From assembly GCA_934292955.1 (NCBI GenBank), contig CAKQXZ010000077.1, positions 1-10,545 of the forward strand: a stretch of DNA of 10,545 nt. The letters are read 5' to 3'. The translations under genes were made by a program, and so were the position numbers. Shown here one piece after another: positions 1 to 6,156 of this stretch. The notes below the pieces were generated by a model. The model saw nothing but the letters and a program-made list of their open reading frames with translations, was not told the origin of the DNA and did no database searches. The DNA is from an uncultured Clostridia bacterium (lineage in GTDB: Bacteria > Bacillota_A > Clostridia > Christensenellales > Borkfalkiaceae). Each line of letters opens with the position of its first letter. Positions within the stretch are counted from its first letter, which is position 1.

Positions 1-225
1 GAAAGAAAAGCGAAAGTCCATCAGCACGGCGAAAAAGAAGGCAAAGAATTGACAGACTACGAAGCGGGTATGAGGTCTGGTTATTTACAGGCACAATCGG
101 ATTCCGCAGGTCTGTACAAGTACAAAAAGGCTCTCGCTGAGGGTAAAACCAAAGAAGAAGCAACAATAATTTCAAGACAGATAGGAAACAAAAAGTCTAA
201 ATCCAAAACTAAAAAAGAGAGGTAA
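1..225 (+). CDS. C-terminal part of a small basic protein of unknown function (5' end outside window)
   Basis: The first reading frame is open from base 1 to a TAA at 223-225, giving 74 residues with no stop; the true start may lie upstream, although an in-frame ATG at 70 is also possible. The visible protein is soluble and helical-looking, with a segment around DYEAGMRSGYLQAQSDSAG, then a charged stretch (YKKALAEGKTKEEA), and ends in a strongly basic tail (GNKKSKSKTKKER), which would suit nucleic acid binding. No catalytic motif or membrane segment is visible. It lies 8 bases before the next gene on the same strand, so it is probably the upstream member of the same operon. I do not recognise a named family. 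Confidence is good that the frame is coding, low for any role. Confidence 0.65.
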   Translation, partial: ERKAKVHQHGEKEGKELTDYEAGMRSGYLQAQSDSAGLYKYKKALAEGKTKEEATIISRQIGNKKSKSKTKKER

Positions 226-233
226 AAAGAAAA

Positions 234-626
234 ATGGAAGAAAAGAAAGTTCAAGGCAAAATCGGGGAAAAGGCAGAGGTTAAACCCGAGGATAAGAAAA
301 TCAAGGTCGAAAGAGAAACCTATACGAAGGACGATAAAACTTATTTTTCGTACTTCATAAAAGGCGTAATCCGCGGCAGGGAAGTTCGTATTGCGGTAGT
401 TCCGCCCGACAACGGCGGGTTCAGGGTGTTGGATATCGTGTTCGACAATGCGATGTCGGCAGACCTTATTTTAAAGCCTTATGAAATCAAGGACGACAGA
501 GGTCACGTTTTAAAGGGTAATACCTATGCCGTTGTGTCGGTTGACGAAAACGGAATCGATTACGAGTGCGCTATAAAGCCGTTCCGCAAGTCCGATCAGT
601 CGCTTATGAATATGCTTTTGAGGTAA
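234..626 (+). CDS. Small soluble protein, possible single-stranded DNA-binding protein (role unproven)
   Basis: Encodes 130 residues with an ATG start preceded by AGAGAGG at 216-222, inside the end of the previous gene. The first 30 residues are highly charged (Lys/Glu rich) and probably disordered. Residues about 35-120 alternate hydrophobic and polar positions as in a beta-barrel (YFSYFIKGVIRGREVRIAVV, then VLDIVFDNAMSADLIL and YAVVSVDENGIDYECAIKPF), and the protein ends in a short hydrophobic segment (SLMNMLLR). There is no signal peptide or membrane segment. Filamentous phages encode a small beta-barrel single-strand binding protein, and this is the only soluble protein of suitable size visible in the plus-strand block. 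That comparison rests on size, predicted beta content and context, not on a recognised motif. It is separated from the next gene by 4 bases, so co-transcription is very likely. Confidence 0.7.
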   Translation: MEEKKVQGKIGEKAEVKPEDKKIKVERETYTKDDKTYFSYFIKGVIRGREVRIAVVPPDNGGFRVLDIVFDNAMSADLILKPYEIKDDRGHVLKGNTYAVVSVDENGIDYECAIKPFRKSDQSLMNMLLR

Positions 627-630
627 GACT

Positions 631-1104
631 ATGAGCGATAAAAAGCAAATAAATCGCGACATGGTAAAGTGGATAGTCGAAGCCGTGCTATTACTCTTGC
701 TTGCGGTCGGTATATGCGCGATTGCGTACAATACGAAGGACGTCGAGAGGATAAAAACTCTCGGGAGTTCTTCTTACGCTGTGGGTGTTATAGATGACGA
801 AGGCAAGATCGACACGGAAACCAAAACGGCGATACATACCAAAAATCTTTATCCGTTGAACGAGGTTAAAATCGAGATGGATAAGGGCGCAAACGTGACT
901 TACACGTTGTTTTTTTACGGCTCGGATAAAGAGTTGATGTCAAAGACAAATGCCCAATCATCGACTTATAGAGGTACTTTCCCCGAGAACGCTAAGTATT
1001 TTCGGGTGATGATAACCCCTACCGCCGACGAGGACGGAATTGTCAAAGGTAACGAACTTTCTAAGTACGCGGAACTCGTTACCATTACTTACAAAAACAA
1101 ATAA
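631..1104 (+). CDS. Membrane-anchored extracellular beta-domain protein, 157 residues
   Basis: An N-terminal cytoplasmic stretch (MSDKKQINRDMVK) is followed by one membrane segment at about residues 13-32 (WIVEAVLLLLLAVGICAIA), then about 120 residues predicted outside the cell. The outer part is beta-rich, with segments such as VKIEMDKGANVTYTLFFYGSD and FPENAKYFRVMITPT; this rhythm resembles jelly-roll modules in which a described object is followed by 'P.NAKY.R', but I cannot assign a family. It ends YAELVTITYKNK. There is no signal peptidase motif, so it is expected to stay anchored with the N-terminus inside. The ATG lies 4 bases after the previous stop, with GAGG overlapping that stop region, so translation is probably coupled. 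It is the first of six consecutive surface or membrane proteins. Confidence 0.7.
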   Translation: MSDKKQINRDMVKWIVEAVLLLLLAVGICAIAYNTKDVERIKTLGSSSYAVGVIDDEGKIDTETKTAIHTKNLYPLNEVKIEMDKGANVTYTLFFYGSDKELMSKTNAQSSTYRGTFPENAKYFRVMITPTADEDGIVKGNELSKYAELVTITYKNK

Positions 1105-1115
1105 AAATAACAAAA

Positions 1116-1154
1116 CGGGAAGCCTGCTTCATTTTTTAGGTGGTCGGCTTCCCG
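1116..1154. terminator. Intergenic hairpin with possible alternative fold (attenuator or bidirectional terminator candidate)
   Basis: A perfect 9-bp stem (CGGGAAGCC at 1116-1124 with GGCTTCCCG at 1146-1154) encloses a 21-base loop. Read on the minus strand it is followed by TTTTGTTATTTTTAT, which resembles an intrinsic terminator. On the plus strand it is followed by A8 and the Shine-Dalgarno of the next gene. The 5' arm can instead pair locally as GAAGC-CT-GCTTC (1119-1130), which is followed by ATTTTTT. The two plus-strand folds are mutually exclusive. The small hairpin is weak, so a switching function is only a possibility. Confidence 0.4.
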
Positions 1155-1160
1155 AAAAAA

Positions 1161-1166
1161 AAGGAG
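1161..1166 (+). promoter_or_regulatory. Shine-Dalgarno AAGGAG that fixes the start at 1172
   Basis: AAGGAG lies 5 bases before the ATG at 1172. It decides against an in-frame ATG at 1040, which would lie inside the previous gene and run through the hairpin at 1116-1154. Confidence 0.8.
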
Positions 1167-1171
1167 AAAAA

Positions 1172-2215
1172 ATGAAGAAAAGAAACAAAATTTTATCAAT
1201 AATTTTAAGCGGAACGTTTGCTTTGGCGGCGATCGGCTTAGGCGTAGGCATAGGCTTGAAAAAGCCTGATAAAAACCCGACGGCGGACATTGTTATGCCG
1301 AAAGAGGATATCGTTTCTGATAACGAAGGCAACAAAATGAACGACGGAGTTTTCCATAATCTTCCGATTGCAATGCTTGTTTCGCAAACGCCTGCAAAGA
1401 CTGAAACGTCCGACGATATGAAAACGTCGGTGAACGTAGTCGCGACTATCACGCCCGACGATGCGGCTAATAAAGCCGTTGATTGGACTGTCGCATTTGT
1501 AAACGCTTCATCTGCTTGGGCGAGCGGCAAAACCGCTACAAATTATATCACGGCAGAACCCACGACGGACGGCGCGTTGACTGCCACGATAACTTGCAAA
1601 GAGGCTTTCGGCGAGCAGATAAAAATAACCGTTACTTCGAGAGATAATCCCGAGGCTTCGGCGTCTTGCACGGTGGACTATAAACAGCAGTTTACCGGAT
1701 ACATTGTAAAACTCAGTCAGACAGGGAAAAATCCTGTGACTAACACGGATACAAAACGTGGTATGCTATATGCGGATTTTGAAACGGATAGCCCGTTAAG
1801 CGTACAGTGTGTGGCGAGAAAATCTCTTATCTATACGGTGGCGCTTGATGATTCAGAAATTGCTATGCCTACAAAACTTCACGTTTCGTATGGGGCTCAG
1901 ATTGCAAAAAAGATGAACGAGATAAAAGAAAACTCGGGCGAACCATTTGAGATCGATATCGATGGCGATACGTTTAGTTTAAACAATCTTTTCAATAAGA
2001 ATATGATAAACGGATATACTGCGGCGCAGAAAAATTCGCTTATCGAAACGGTAACTACCGCCAAGACAAATGCGGCTGTATTCAGGTTTAAAAATGGCGA
2101 TGAAGTTTTAACCTCATTTACTTTCAATCTTGATGTTTCCGCGCTTACCGGACAAAAGAGCGTTGAAAAGATTGTTCTCGATCAGACCGAACTTGTATTC
2201 GGCGGGAATAATTAA
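1172..2215 (+). CDS. Exported or anchored Ig-like domain surface protein
   Basis: Encodes 347 residues from the ATG at 1172. A basic N-terminus (MKKRNK) and hydrophobic stretch at about residues 7-29 act as signal anchor; no clear cleavage site is visible. Residues about 65-171 form a bacterial Ig-like domain of the BIG2 type: VNVVATITPDDAANKAVDWTV, then YITAEPTTDGALTATITC, then EQIKITVTSRDNPEASASCTV, with the usual 'P.DA.NK.VDW' turn. Residues about 175-330 are a second beta-rich region I cannot name. The protein ends with VEKIVLDQTELVF plus GGNN, which looks like the first strand of another Ig domain that is not continued. A closely similar tail ends the next protein. The Ig-like domain is also related to the N-terminal part of the lipoprotein at 2528. 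Likely an extracellular structural or adhesion component; no enzymatic motif is seen. Confidence 0.75.
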   Translation: MKKRNKILSIILSGTFALAAIGLGVGIGLKKPDKNPTADIVMPKEDIVSDNEGNKMNDGVFHNLPIAMLVSQTPAKTETSDDMKTSVNVVATITPDDAANKAVDWTVAFVNASSAWASGKTATNYITAEPTTDGALTATITCKEAFGEQIKITVTSRDNPEASASCTVDYKQQFTGYIVKLSQTGKNPVTNTDTKRGMLYADFETDSPLSVQCVARKSLIYTVALDDSEIAMPTKLHVSYGAQIAKKMNEIKENSGEPFEIDIDGDTFSLNNLFNKNMINGYTAAQKNSLIETVTTAKTNAAVFRFKNGDEVLTSFTFNLDVSALTGQKSVEKIVLDQTELVFGGNN

Positions 2216-2227
2216 CCGAGGCGGTTA
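2213..2227 (+). promoter_or_regulatory. Stop/start hairpin carrying the Shine-Dalgarno
   Basis: The 15 bases TAACCGAGGCGGTTA form a perfect 6-bp stem with an AGG loop. The left arm begins with the stop codon of the upstream gene and the right arm ends with the A of the ATG at 2227. GAGG (2218-2221), the only Shine-Dalgarno candidate, sits at the loop. Ribosomes finishing the upstream gene would open it, so translational coupling is plausible. Confidence 0.4.
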
Positions 2228-2517
2228 TGAATTTTTTAAAGAAAGTTCTGACGATTTTCGTTGCGGTTTTGCTTGTTCTTTTCACTCTGTCCGTGGTGGT
2301 AAAACATACTCCGAGCGATTCGGGGAAAGAAAGCGTGAGCGAAAGCGAGCAGTATTCAGAAAGTAAGACGGCTGAAGTAGAAACCGGTTCTGAAAAAGAA
2401 TCCGTAAAAGGCTCTGAGAAAGAATCGGAATCGGTTTCCTCTCTGCCCGAAAGCGGAACAAAACCGACGAAGAAAGTCGAAAGAATCGTCTTGAACGAAA
2501 CGGAAATTATTTTTTGA
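2227..2517 (+). CDS. Membrane-anchored Ser/Glu-rich stalk with Ig-strand tail, 96 residues
   Basis: An N-terminal signal anchor (FLKKVLTIFVAVLLVLFTLSVVV, about residues 3-25) is followed by a low-complexity stretch of about 50 residues made mainly of Ser, Glu and Lys (KESVSESEQYSESK and similar), which should be an extended flexible linker outside the membrane. The last 15 residues, KKVERIVLNETEIIF, closely match the C-terminal tail of the preceding protein (KSVEKIVLDQTELVF). Both resemble the first beta strand of a BIG2 Ig-like domain. A short membrane-tethered linker presenting a single strand suggests a protein that docks onto a partner lacking that strand. It is only 10 bases from the next gene. 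Its size also makes it a weak coat-protein candidate, but the acidic linker is not typical of filamentous phage coat proteins. Confidence 0.7.
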   Translation: MNFLKKVLTIFVAVLLVLFTLSVVVKHTPSDSGKESVSESEQYSESKTAEVETGSEKESVKGSEKESESVSSLPESGTKPTKKVERIVLNETEIIF

Positions 2518-2527
2518 AGGAGTTGAA

Positions 2528-4054
2528 ATGAATAACAAAAATAATATAAAATATGCCGTTAATCGACTTATAGCCCTACTTTTCATTGTTATTTTTGCGT
2601 TTGCGGGAATGGTTTCCTGCGGGGAAACGGCAGAAAAAGAGGAAAAGTCGGTTATGGCTCTTACGAACGTTACAAATGACGGAGTGAAACTCGCGATATC
2701 CGAACTTGCGGCAGTAGAAAACAGTTCGGCGCTGGCGTCGTATATAGTTTCCGCAACCGTAGAACCTGCGGACGCGAGCAACGTTACCCTCGATTGGGAT
2801 TTGAAATGGGCGTCGGACGCGAAGTTGAAATCGGAGAACATAAGCAAATATCTGACGGTGACGAAATTTGGAAATACGGACAAGTCTGTGTACATAAATT
2901 GTTTCGCGGCGTTTCGCGACAGTAAGGCGATTTTAACCGCGACGGCGAGAGGTACGGACATAAAAGGAACGTGCGATATTCTTTTCGTCGGCAAAGCCAC
3001 GAGTATGGATTTCACTACAAAAGCCGTTAAGAAAACATCTACCGAACGCGGCGAGTATTACGAAATCTATCCGAAAAGAACGTTTACGTTTGATATAAAT
3101 TTATCCAACGTTTTTAACAGCGTGCAAGATCCCGAATACGTTATAACCACAGGCGGCGAGGGTGAAGTTTATTTCGGTACGGAGTATGCTTCCGCCGACA
3201 CGACGAATTTTGGTGATTTCGAGAAGATCGCCCTGAATGATTTGGCGAGCAAGTTTATAACTTCCGCAACCATAAGCGGCAACACTTTAACCGTAAAAAC
3301 GGGCGATATGAAACTCGAAGATTTCTACGAGGGCAGCGTTTCCGACGGTTACGGAACGACGTATTATAAACGTTATGTTTACGAGGACGAGTTTGATTTA
3401 ATTGCAGATAAGGATTTCAAAGCGAAGTCTGCGGAAAACGTGAACCTTATAAAGTCGGCGTACTTCTATATTAATATTAAAGATAAAATAAGCGGGCTTG
3501 AAAAGAAGATAAAACTATTTTTCGTAGACGCGCCCGCGGCAAAGTTGAGCGTTACGTCGGATTTAACTTCTACCACCACAACCGAACGTGGAGAGTTTTA
3601 CACGCTCGAACCGAAGAAAACTTACACTTTCGATATCGTAACGGAAAACATAGAGTCGCCCGTTTTAACGGCGAAGGTGAGCGGGAGCGGCAGCGCGTAC
3701 TTCGGAACGGAAGTCGCTTCGTCGGAAATGACTTCTTTCAGCGATATCGCGAAAAAACAGATAAGCGCGATTGCGGACAAGTTTATCACCTCGGCGAAAA
3801 TCGAGAACGGCAAACTCATAATAACTACGGGCGATAAAACGCTCGAAGATTATTATGCGACAAGCAGTTCCGACGGATATTCCACAACATATACCGATCG
3901 TTATGTTTTCTACGATGAATTCGGCACGACATACGGAACGGATTATGAAGCAAAGGCGACGGAAAATCAGACGCTTATAAAGTCCTGTTACTTCTCCGTG
4001 CGTATCTACGATTCATCCTCGCGGGCAAGCAAAACCATAAGATTTTTTATGTGA
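2528..4054 (+). CDS. Probable lipoprotein: Ig-like domain plus two tandem beta-rich modules
   Basis: Encodes 508 residues; AAGGAG at 2517-2522 supports the ATG. The N-terminus has a signal sequence ending in a lipobox-like GMVSCG (Cys at about residue 32), so the mature protein is probably lipid-anchored outside the cell; Met at -3 is not ideal. Residues about 45-155 resemble the Ig-like domain of the protein at 1172 (SYIVSATVEPADASNVTLDWDL, then AILTATARGTDIKGTCDILF). Residues 172-333 and 352-508 are two copies of one module, sharing TERGE(F/Y)Y, TFDI, YFGTE.AS, KFITSA, TGD..LED(F/Y)Y, SDGY.TTY..RYV..DEF and LIKS.YF. No catalytic residues stand out. It is probably a structural surface component, perhaps for host contact or shell building. 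The function of the module is unknown to me. Confidence 0.75.
   Translation: MNNKNNIKYAVNRLIALLFIVIFAFAGMVSCGETAEKEEKSVMALTNVTNDGVKLAISELAAVENSSALASYIVSATVEPADASNVTLDWDLKWASDAKLKSENISKYLTVTKFGNTDKSVYINCFAAFRDSKAILTATARGTDIKGTCDILFVGKATSMDFTTKAVKKTSTERGEYYEIYPKRTFTFDINLSNVFNSVQDPEYVITTGGEGEVYFGTEYASADTTNFGDFEKIALNDLASKFITSATISGNTLTVKTGDMKLEDFYEGSVSDGYGTTYYKRYVYEDEFDLIADKDFKAKSAENVNLIKSAYFYINIKDKISGLEKKIKLFFVDAPAAKLSVTSDLTSTTTTERGEFYTLEPKKTYTFDIVTENIESPVLTAKVSGSGSAYFGTEVASSEMTSFSDIAKKQISAIADKFITSAKIENGKLIITTGDKTLEDYYATSSSDGYSTTYTDRYVFYDEFGTTYGTDYEAKATENQTLIKSCYFSVRIYDSSSRASKTIRFFM
3041..4051 (+). repeat. Internal tandem duplication within the lipoprotein gene
   Basis: Two copies of a module of about 160 residues are encoded at 3041-3526 and 3581-4051, each opening with TERGE and closing with a hydrophobic LFF/RFF motif. 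They match along most of their length at the protein level but have diverged clearly at the DNA level, so the duplication is old rather than an assembly artefact. Confidence 0.8.
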
Positions 4055-4062
4055 GGTGAGCC

Positions 4063-4626
4063 ATGAAGAACAGTACGATAAAAATCATAACGTATGTTGT
4101 CATTTTGCTGGTTGCGGTGCTTGCGATAGGCTTCGCCGTGTTCATTACAAACGGTTTTACCGAAAGCCCTAAGAGTTTTTACGTCGATATAAACGGAGAT
4201 AAAGTCGCTTCGTCTGCGGGCGGATATTTGCTTGAAAAGGACAAGCCTTTAAAATGCAAAGTCAAGTTTTTATCTTTGGATAGAAAGAATTATACCGTAC
4301 AGATTTTGTCCGCGAAAAGCGATTTTACATACTTCGTTGACGGTAAAAAATGCGAGTTTACAGGCGAAGAAGATTTTACAGATTGTTTCGTTATAACAAA
4401 AACGGGCGACGATTTTACCGTCGAAACGGTCGGAAATTTATATTCGGTTTTGCAAAGCAAGAACCCCGATACAAAGGTGGACTACGACAGGAAAACCGTA
4501 CCGGATGAAGATTTATTTACACTCGTAATCACCGCCGAATCCGACAAAGCCACAATCAGGATAGGATTTAAAGTGCCGAACCCCGAAGCGGAGATTGTAA
4601 TATCTCCCGCAAGGCTTGTGATTTGA
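4063..4626 (+). CDS. Membrane-anchored extracellular protein, 187 residues
   Basis: Starts with MKNSTIKI and a single membrane segment at about residues 8-28 (IITYVVILLVAVLAIGFAVFI), followed by an extracellular region of about 155 residues. This region is beta-rich with charged turns (SFYVDINGDKVASS, LKCKVKFLSLDRKNYTVQIL, FTYFVDGKKCEFTGEEDF, ATIRIGFKVP). Two cysteines about 25 residues apart or more could pair outside the cell, but this is speculative. GAGGTGAG at 4053-4060 overlaps the upstream stop and serves as ribosome binding site. Its stop overlaps the TTG start of the next gene in TTGA, which indicates translational coupling and a fixed ratio of the two products. No known family is recognised; context places it with the other surface proteins of the cluster. 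Confidence 0.7.
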   Translation: MKNSTIKIITYVVILLVAVLAIGFAVFITNGFTESPKSFYVDINGDKVASSAGGYLLEKDKPLKCKVKFLSLDRKNYTVQILSAKSDFTYFVDGKKCEFTGEEDFTDCFVITKTGDDFTVETVGNLYSVLQSKNPDTKVDYDRKTVPDEDLFTLVITAESDKATIRIGFKVPNPEAEIVISPARLVI

Positions 4627-6047
4627 GAAGCATTTTAAATCGAATAGCCGTTTTAATTGTTACGCTCTGCGTTTTCCTCACGGGAGCGCAGAGTTTTTCG
4701 GCTGTGGCTGCCGAGAACGAGAATGAGAAAACGGCTTCGGGCGTGATCGAAGATTTGGGTAAGGACGCTTCTTTCAATGCTGCGAACTATCCTTCAAACG
4801 CAAAAAATTACTCGTTACAAATAATTCAACTCGCTGAAAGCGCGGATAAAGAACTGTTTGTTTACGTCTACCAACCGAGCGGAGATAAGGTCAATGCTTC
4901 GTCAATAAATATCTCCACCACGATAAACGACGATATAAGTTTTTTCAATTATTCGCTGGAACTTTTAAATTTCGAGGAAACGTTGTTTAAGTATAAAGTG
5001 ATGAACTTTGAGGTAAAAAAAGACCTTGTAAGGTATTACGCAATAAGTTCGATTTACCGTCCGTTCGACGCGGACATCGGAGATGAGAAGTCGGGCAATA
5101 ACACGATTAACGAGGTAAATTACGTTGTTAATAAGCAGTATTGTTTCGGCGAAATAAACGGCAAACCGTATGTGAATTGTATAGACATCGAGACGATTGT
5201 AGTTACGGATAAATTCGTAGGCTTTGTACGTTATCCCGACGGGTGGAAATTTTTTACGGGAGTGGGAGCGTGCGATAGTCACTTTGTCGCATTCAATACG
5301 GATAAAAAAATAGATAAACTTTTTGAAGCGGATGTTTACTATACAACTCAGAAAGCCTCTTATGATTTTTTCACCGAGGACAGTCCGTTTAATATAAAGT
5401 TCGGAGACAGCAAAACGGATAATTACGCGTATCTGAAATACACGGATAAAGTTGAGCGTACAGGCGGTGGATTCTTTGCGGGTACGTATAAATGGGATAG
5501 AATACAGTCGGTTGACGATTTCGTAAAAACCGAGGACAGAACGACGGTCTATTACGGGGCGGTTCTGAACTCTAAGGTTTCAAGCAAACTCACGGACGAG
5601 GCGTTAAACGACTTGAAAGGCAAAAAGTGGGTGTTGAGATTTACCGAAACGAGTTATGACAAATCCCCGAGAAGCGGAATGGGAGCGGCAACGTATTACC
5701 ATGCGGAAACGACTATGGTCGGTAACGTCACGATTTTGCGATTGAAGTTTGAAACGGACGGAATAACTTATAACTTAGGCGTGATAGACAACAAGCAAAC
5801 GGGTAGCACCGAACCATCGAACAGTACGGATATAAAAGTCGAGCCGAACGCAACGGGGAAAGGTATTATTTACCTTATACTTTTTGTATTGCTTCTTGTT
5901 TTACTCGCCCCATTGTTACCTTATGTTCTGAACGCAGTAATTTTTATAGTTTCGTTGCCTATAAAACTCGTTTCGGAAATAATAAAACTAATAAAATCGT
6001 CAAAGGAAAAATGTAAGGAGCGGCGAGAAAAGAATGAAAAAGATTAA
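4623..6047 (+). CDS. Large surface protein with signal peptide and C-terminal membrane anchor
   Basis: Encodes 474 residues from a TTG that overlaps the previous stop (TTGA, 4623-4626); AAGG at 4611-4614 is the likely ribosome binding site. A signal peptide ends near residue 29-30 (SFSAVAA before ENENE). The extracellular part, about residues 31-410, is beta-rich with segments such as YPDGWKFFTGVGACDSHFVAF, KKWVLRFTETSYD and VTILRLKFETDGITYNLGVIDN. A hydrophobic region at about 415-450 (IIYLILFVLLLVLLAPLLP and following) is long enough for one long helix or two short ones, and is followed by a basic cytoplasmic tail (KSSKEKCKERREKNEK). Signal peptide plus C-terminal anchor is the topology of filamentous phage minor coat/adsorption proteins, but no sequence relation to pIII is visible. 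An adsorption or cap role is inference from topology and position before the ATPase gene. Confidence 0.7.
   Translation: MRSILNRIAVLIVTLCVFLTGAQSFSAVAAENENEKTASGVIEDLGKDASFNAANYPSNAKNYSLQIIQLAESADKELFVYVYQPSGDKVNASSINISTTINDDISFFNYSLELLNFEETLFKYKVMNFEVKKDLVRYYAISSIYRPFDADIGDEKSGNNTINEVNYVVNKQYCFGEINGKPYVNCIDIETIVVTDKFVGFVRYPDGWKFFTGVGACDSHFVAFNTDKKIDKLFEADVYYTTQKASYDFFTEDSPFNIKFGDSKTDNYAYLKYTDKVERTGGGFFAGTYKWDRIQSVDDFVKTEDRTTVYYGAVLNSKVSSKLTDEALNDLKGKKWVLRFTETSYDKSPRSGMGAATYYHAETTMVGNVTILRLKFETDGITYNLGVIDNKQTGSTEPSNSTDIKVEPNATGKGIIYLILFVLLLVLLAPLLPYVLNAVIFIVSLPIKLVSEIIKLIKSSKEKCKERREKNEKD
4665..4698 (+). terminator. Terminator-like hairpin inside the signal peptide coding region
   Basis: CTCTGCG (4665-4671) pairs with CGCAGAG (4687-4693); in RNA the stem can be extended inward with wobble pairs to leave a five-base loop. 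It is followed directly by TTTTT (4694-4698). It lies about 40 bases into the gene that starts at 4623. It could reduce transcription of the downstream genes when translation is poor, or be a coincidence of the codons. Confidence 0.3.
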
Positions 6048-6156
6048 ACGAATCATTGCGGTGGTTATTCTTATAGTTTGTCTGTTATTTCTCGGCTACG
6101 TTTCGCACACCTGCAAAGTGGTTAAGGAAAGTGATACATATGAAGAAAGCGTTTAA
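6034..6156 (+). CDS. Overlapping 40-residue single-pass membrane peptide
   Basis: An ATG at 6034 opens a 40-residue frame: a basic start (MKKIKR), one hydrophobic helix at about residues 7-23 (IIAVVILIVCLLFLGYV), then a polar, mildly acidic tail (SHTCKVVKESDTYEESV). TAAGGAG at 6014-6020 is a strong ribosome binding site, although 13 bases away is a little far. The frame overlaps the end of the upstream gene by 14 bases and the start of the ATPase-like gene by 17, consistent with a coupled chain. Expected topology is N-terminus inside. The size is right for small phage membrane proteins, but the charge order (basic inside at the N-terminus, acidic outside) would not suit a mature pVIII-type coat protein. 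A role as an assembly or lysis accessory is possible; none is shown. Confidence 0.5.
   Translation: MKKIKRIIAVVILIVCLLFLGYVSHTCKVVKESDTYEESV

Noticed and set aside
1040..1171. Longer start (ATG at 1040) for the Ig-like protein gene
   Set aside because: It would overlap the preceding gene by 65 bases and translate through the hairpin. The ATG at 1172 has AAGGAG five bases upstream and gives a normal signal anchor at the N-terminus.
1437..1448. 12-bp perfect palindrome TAGTCGCGACTA
   Set aside because: About two such palindromes are expected by chance in 10 kb; it is inside a coding region and has no partner sites.
2501..2530. Programmed frameshift at the T6 run joining the stalk protein to the lipoprotein
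   Set aside because: The lipoprotein has its own strong ribosome binding site and a complete signal sequence; a fusion would bury that signal sequence inside the protein.
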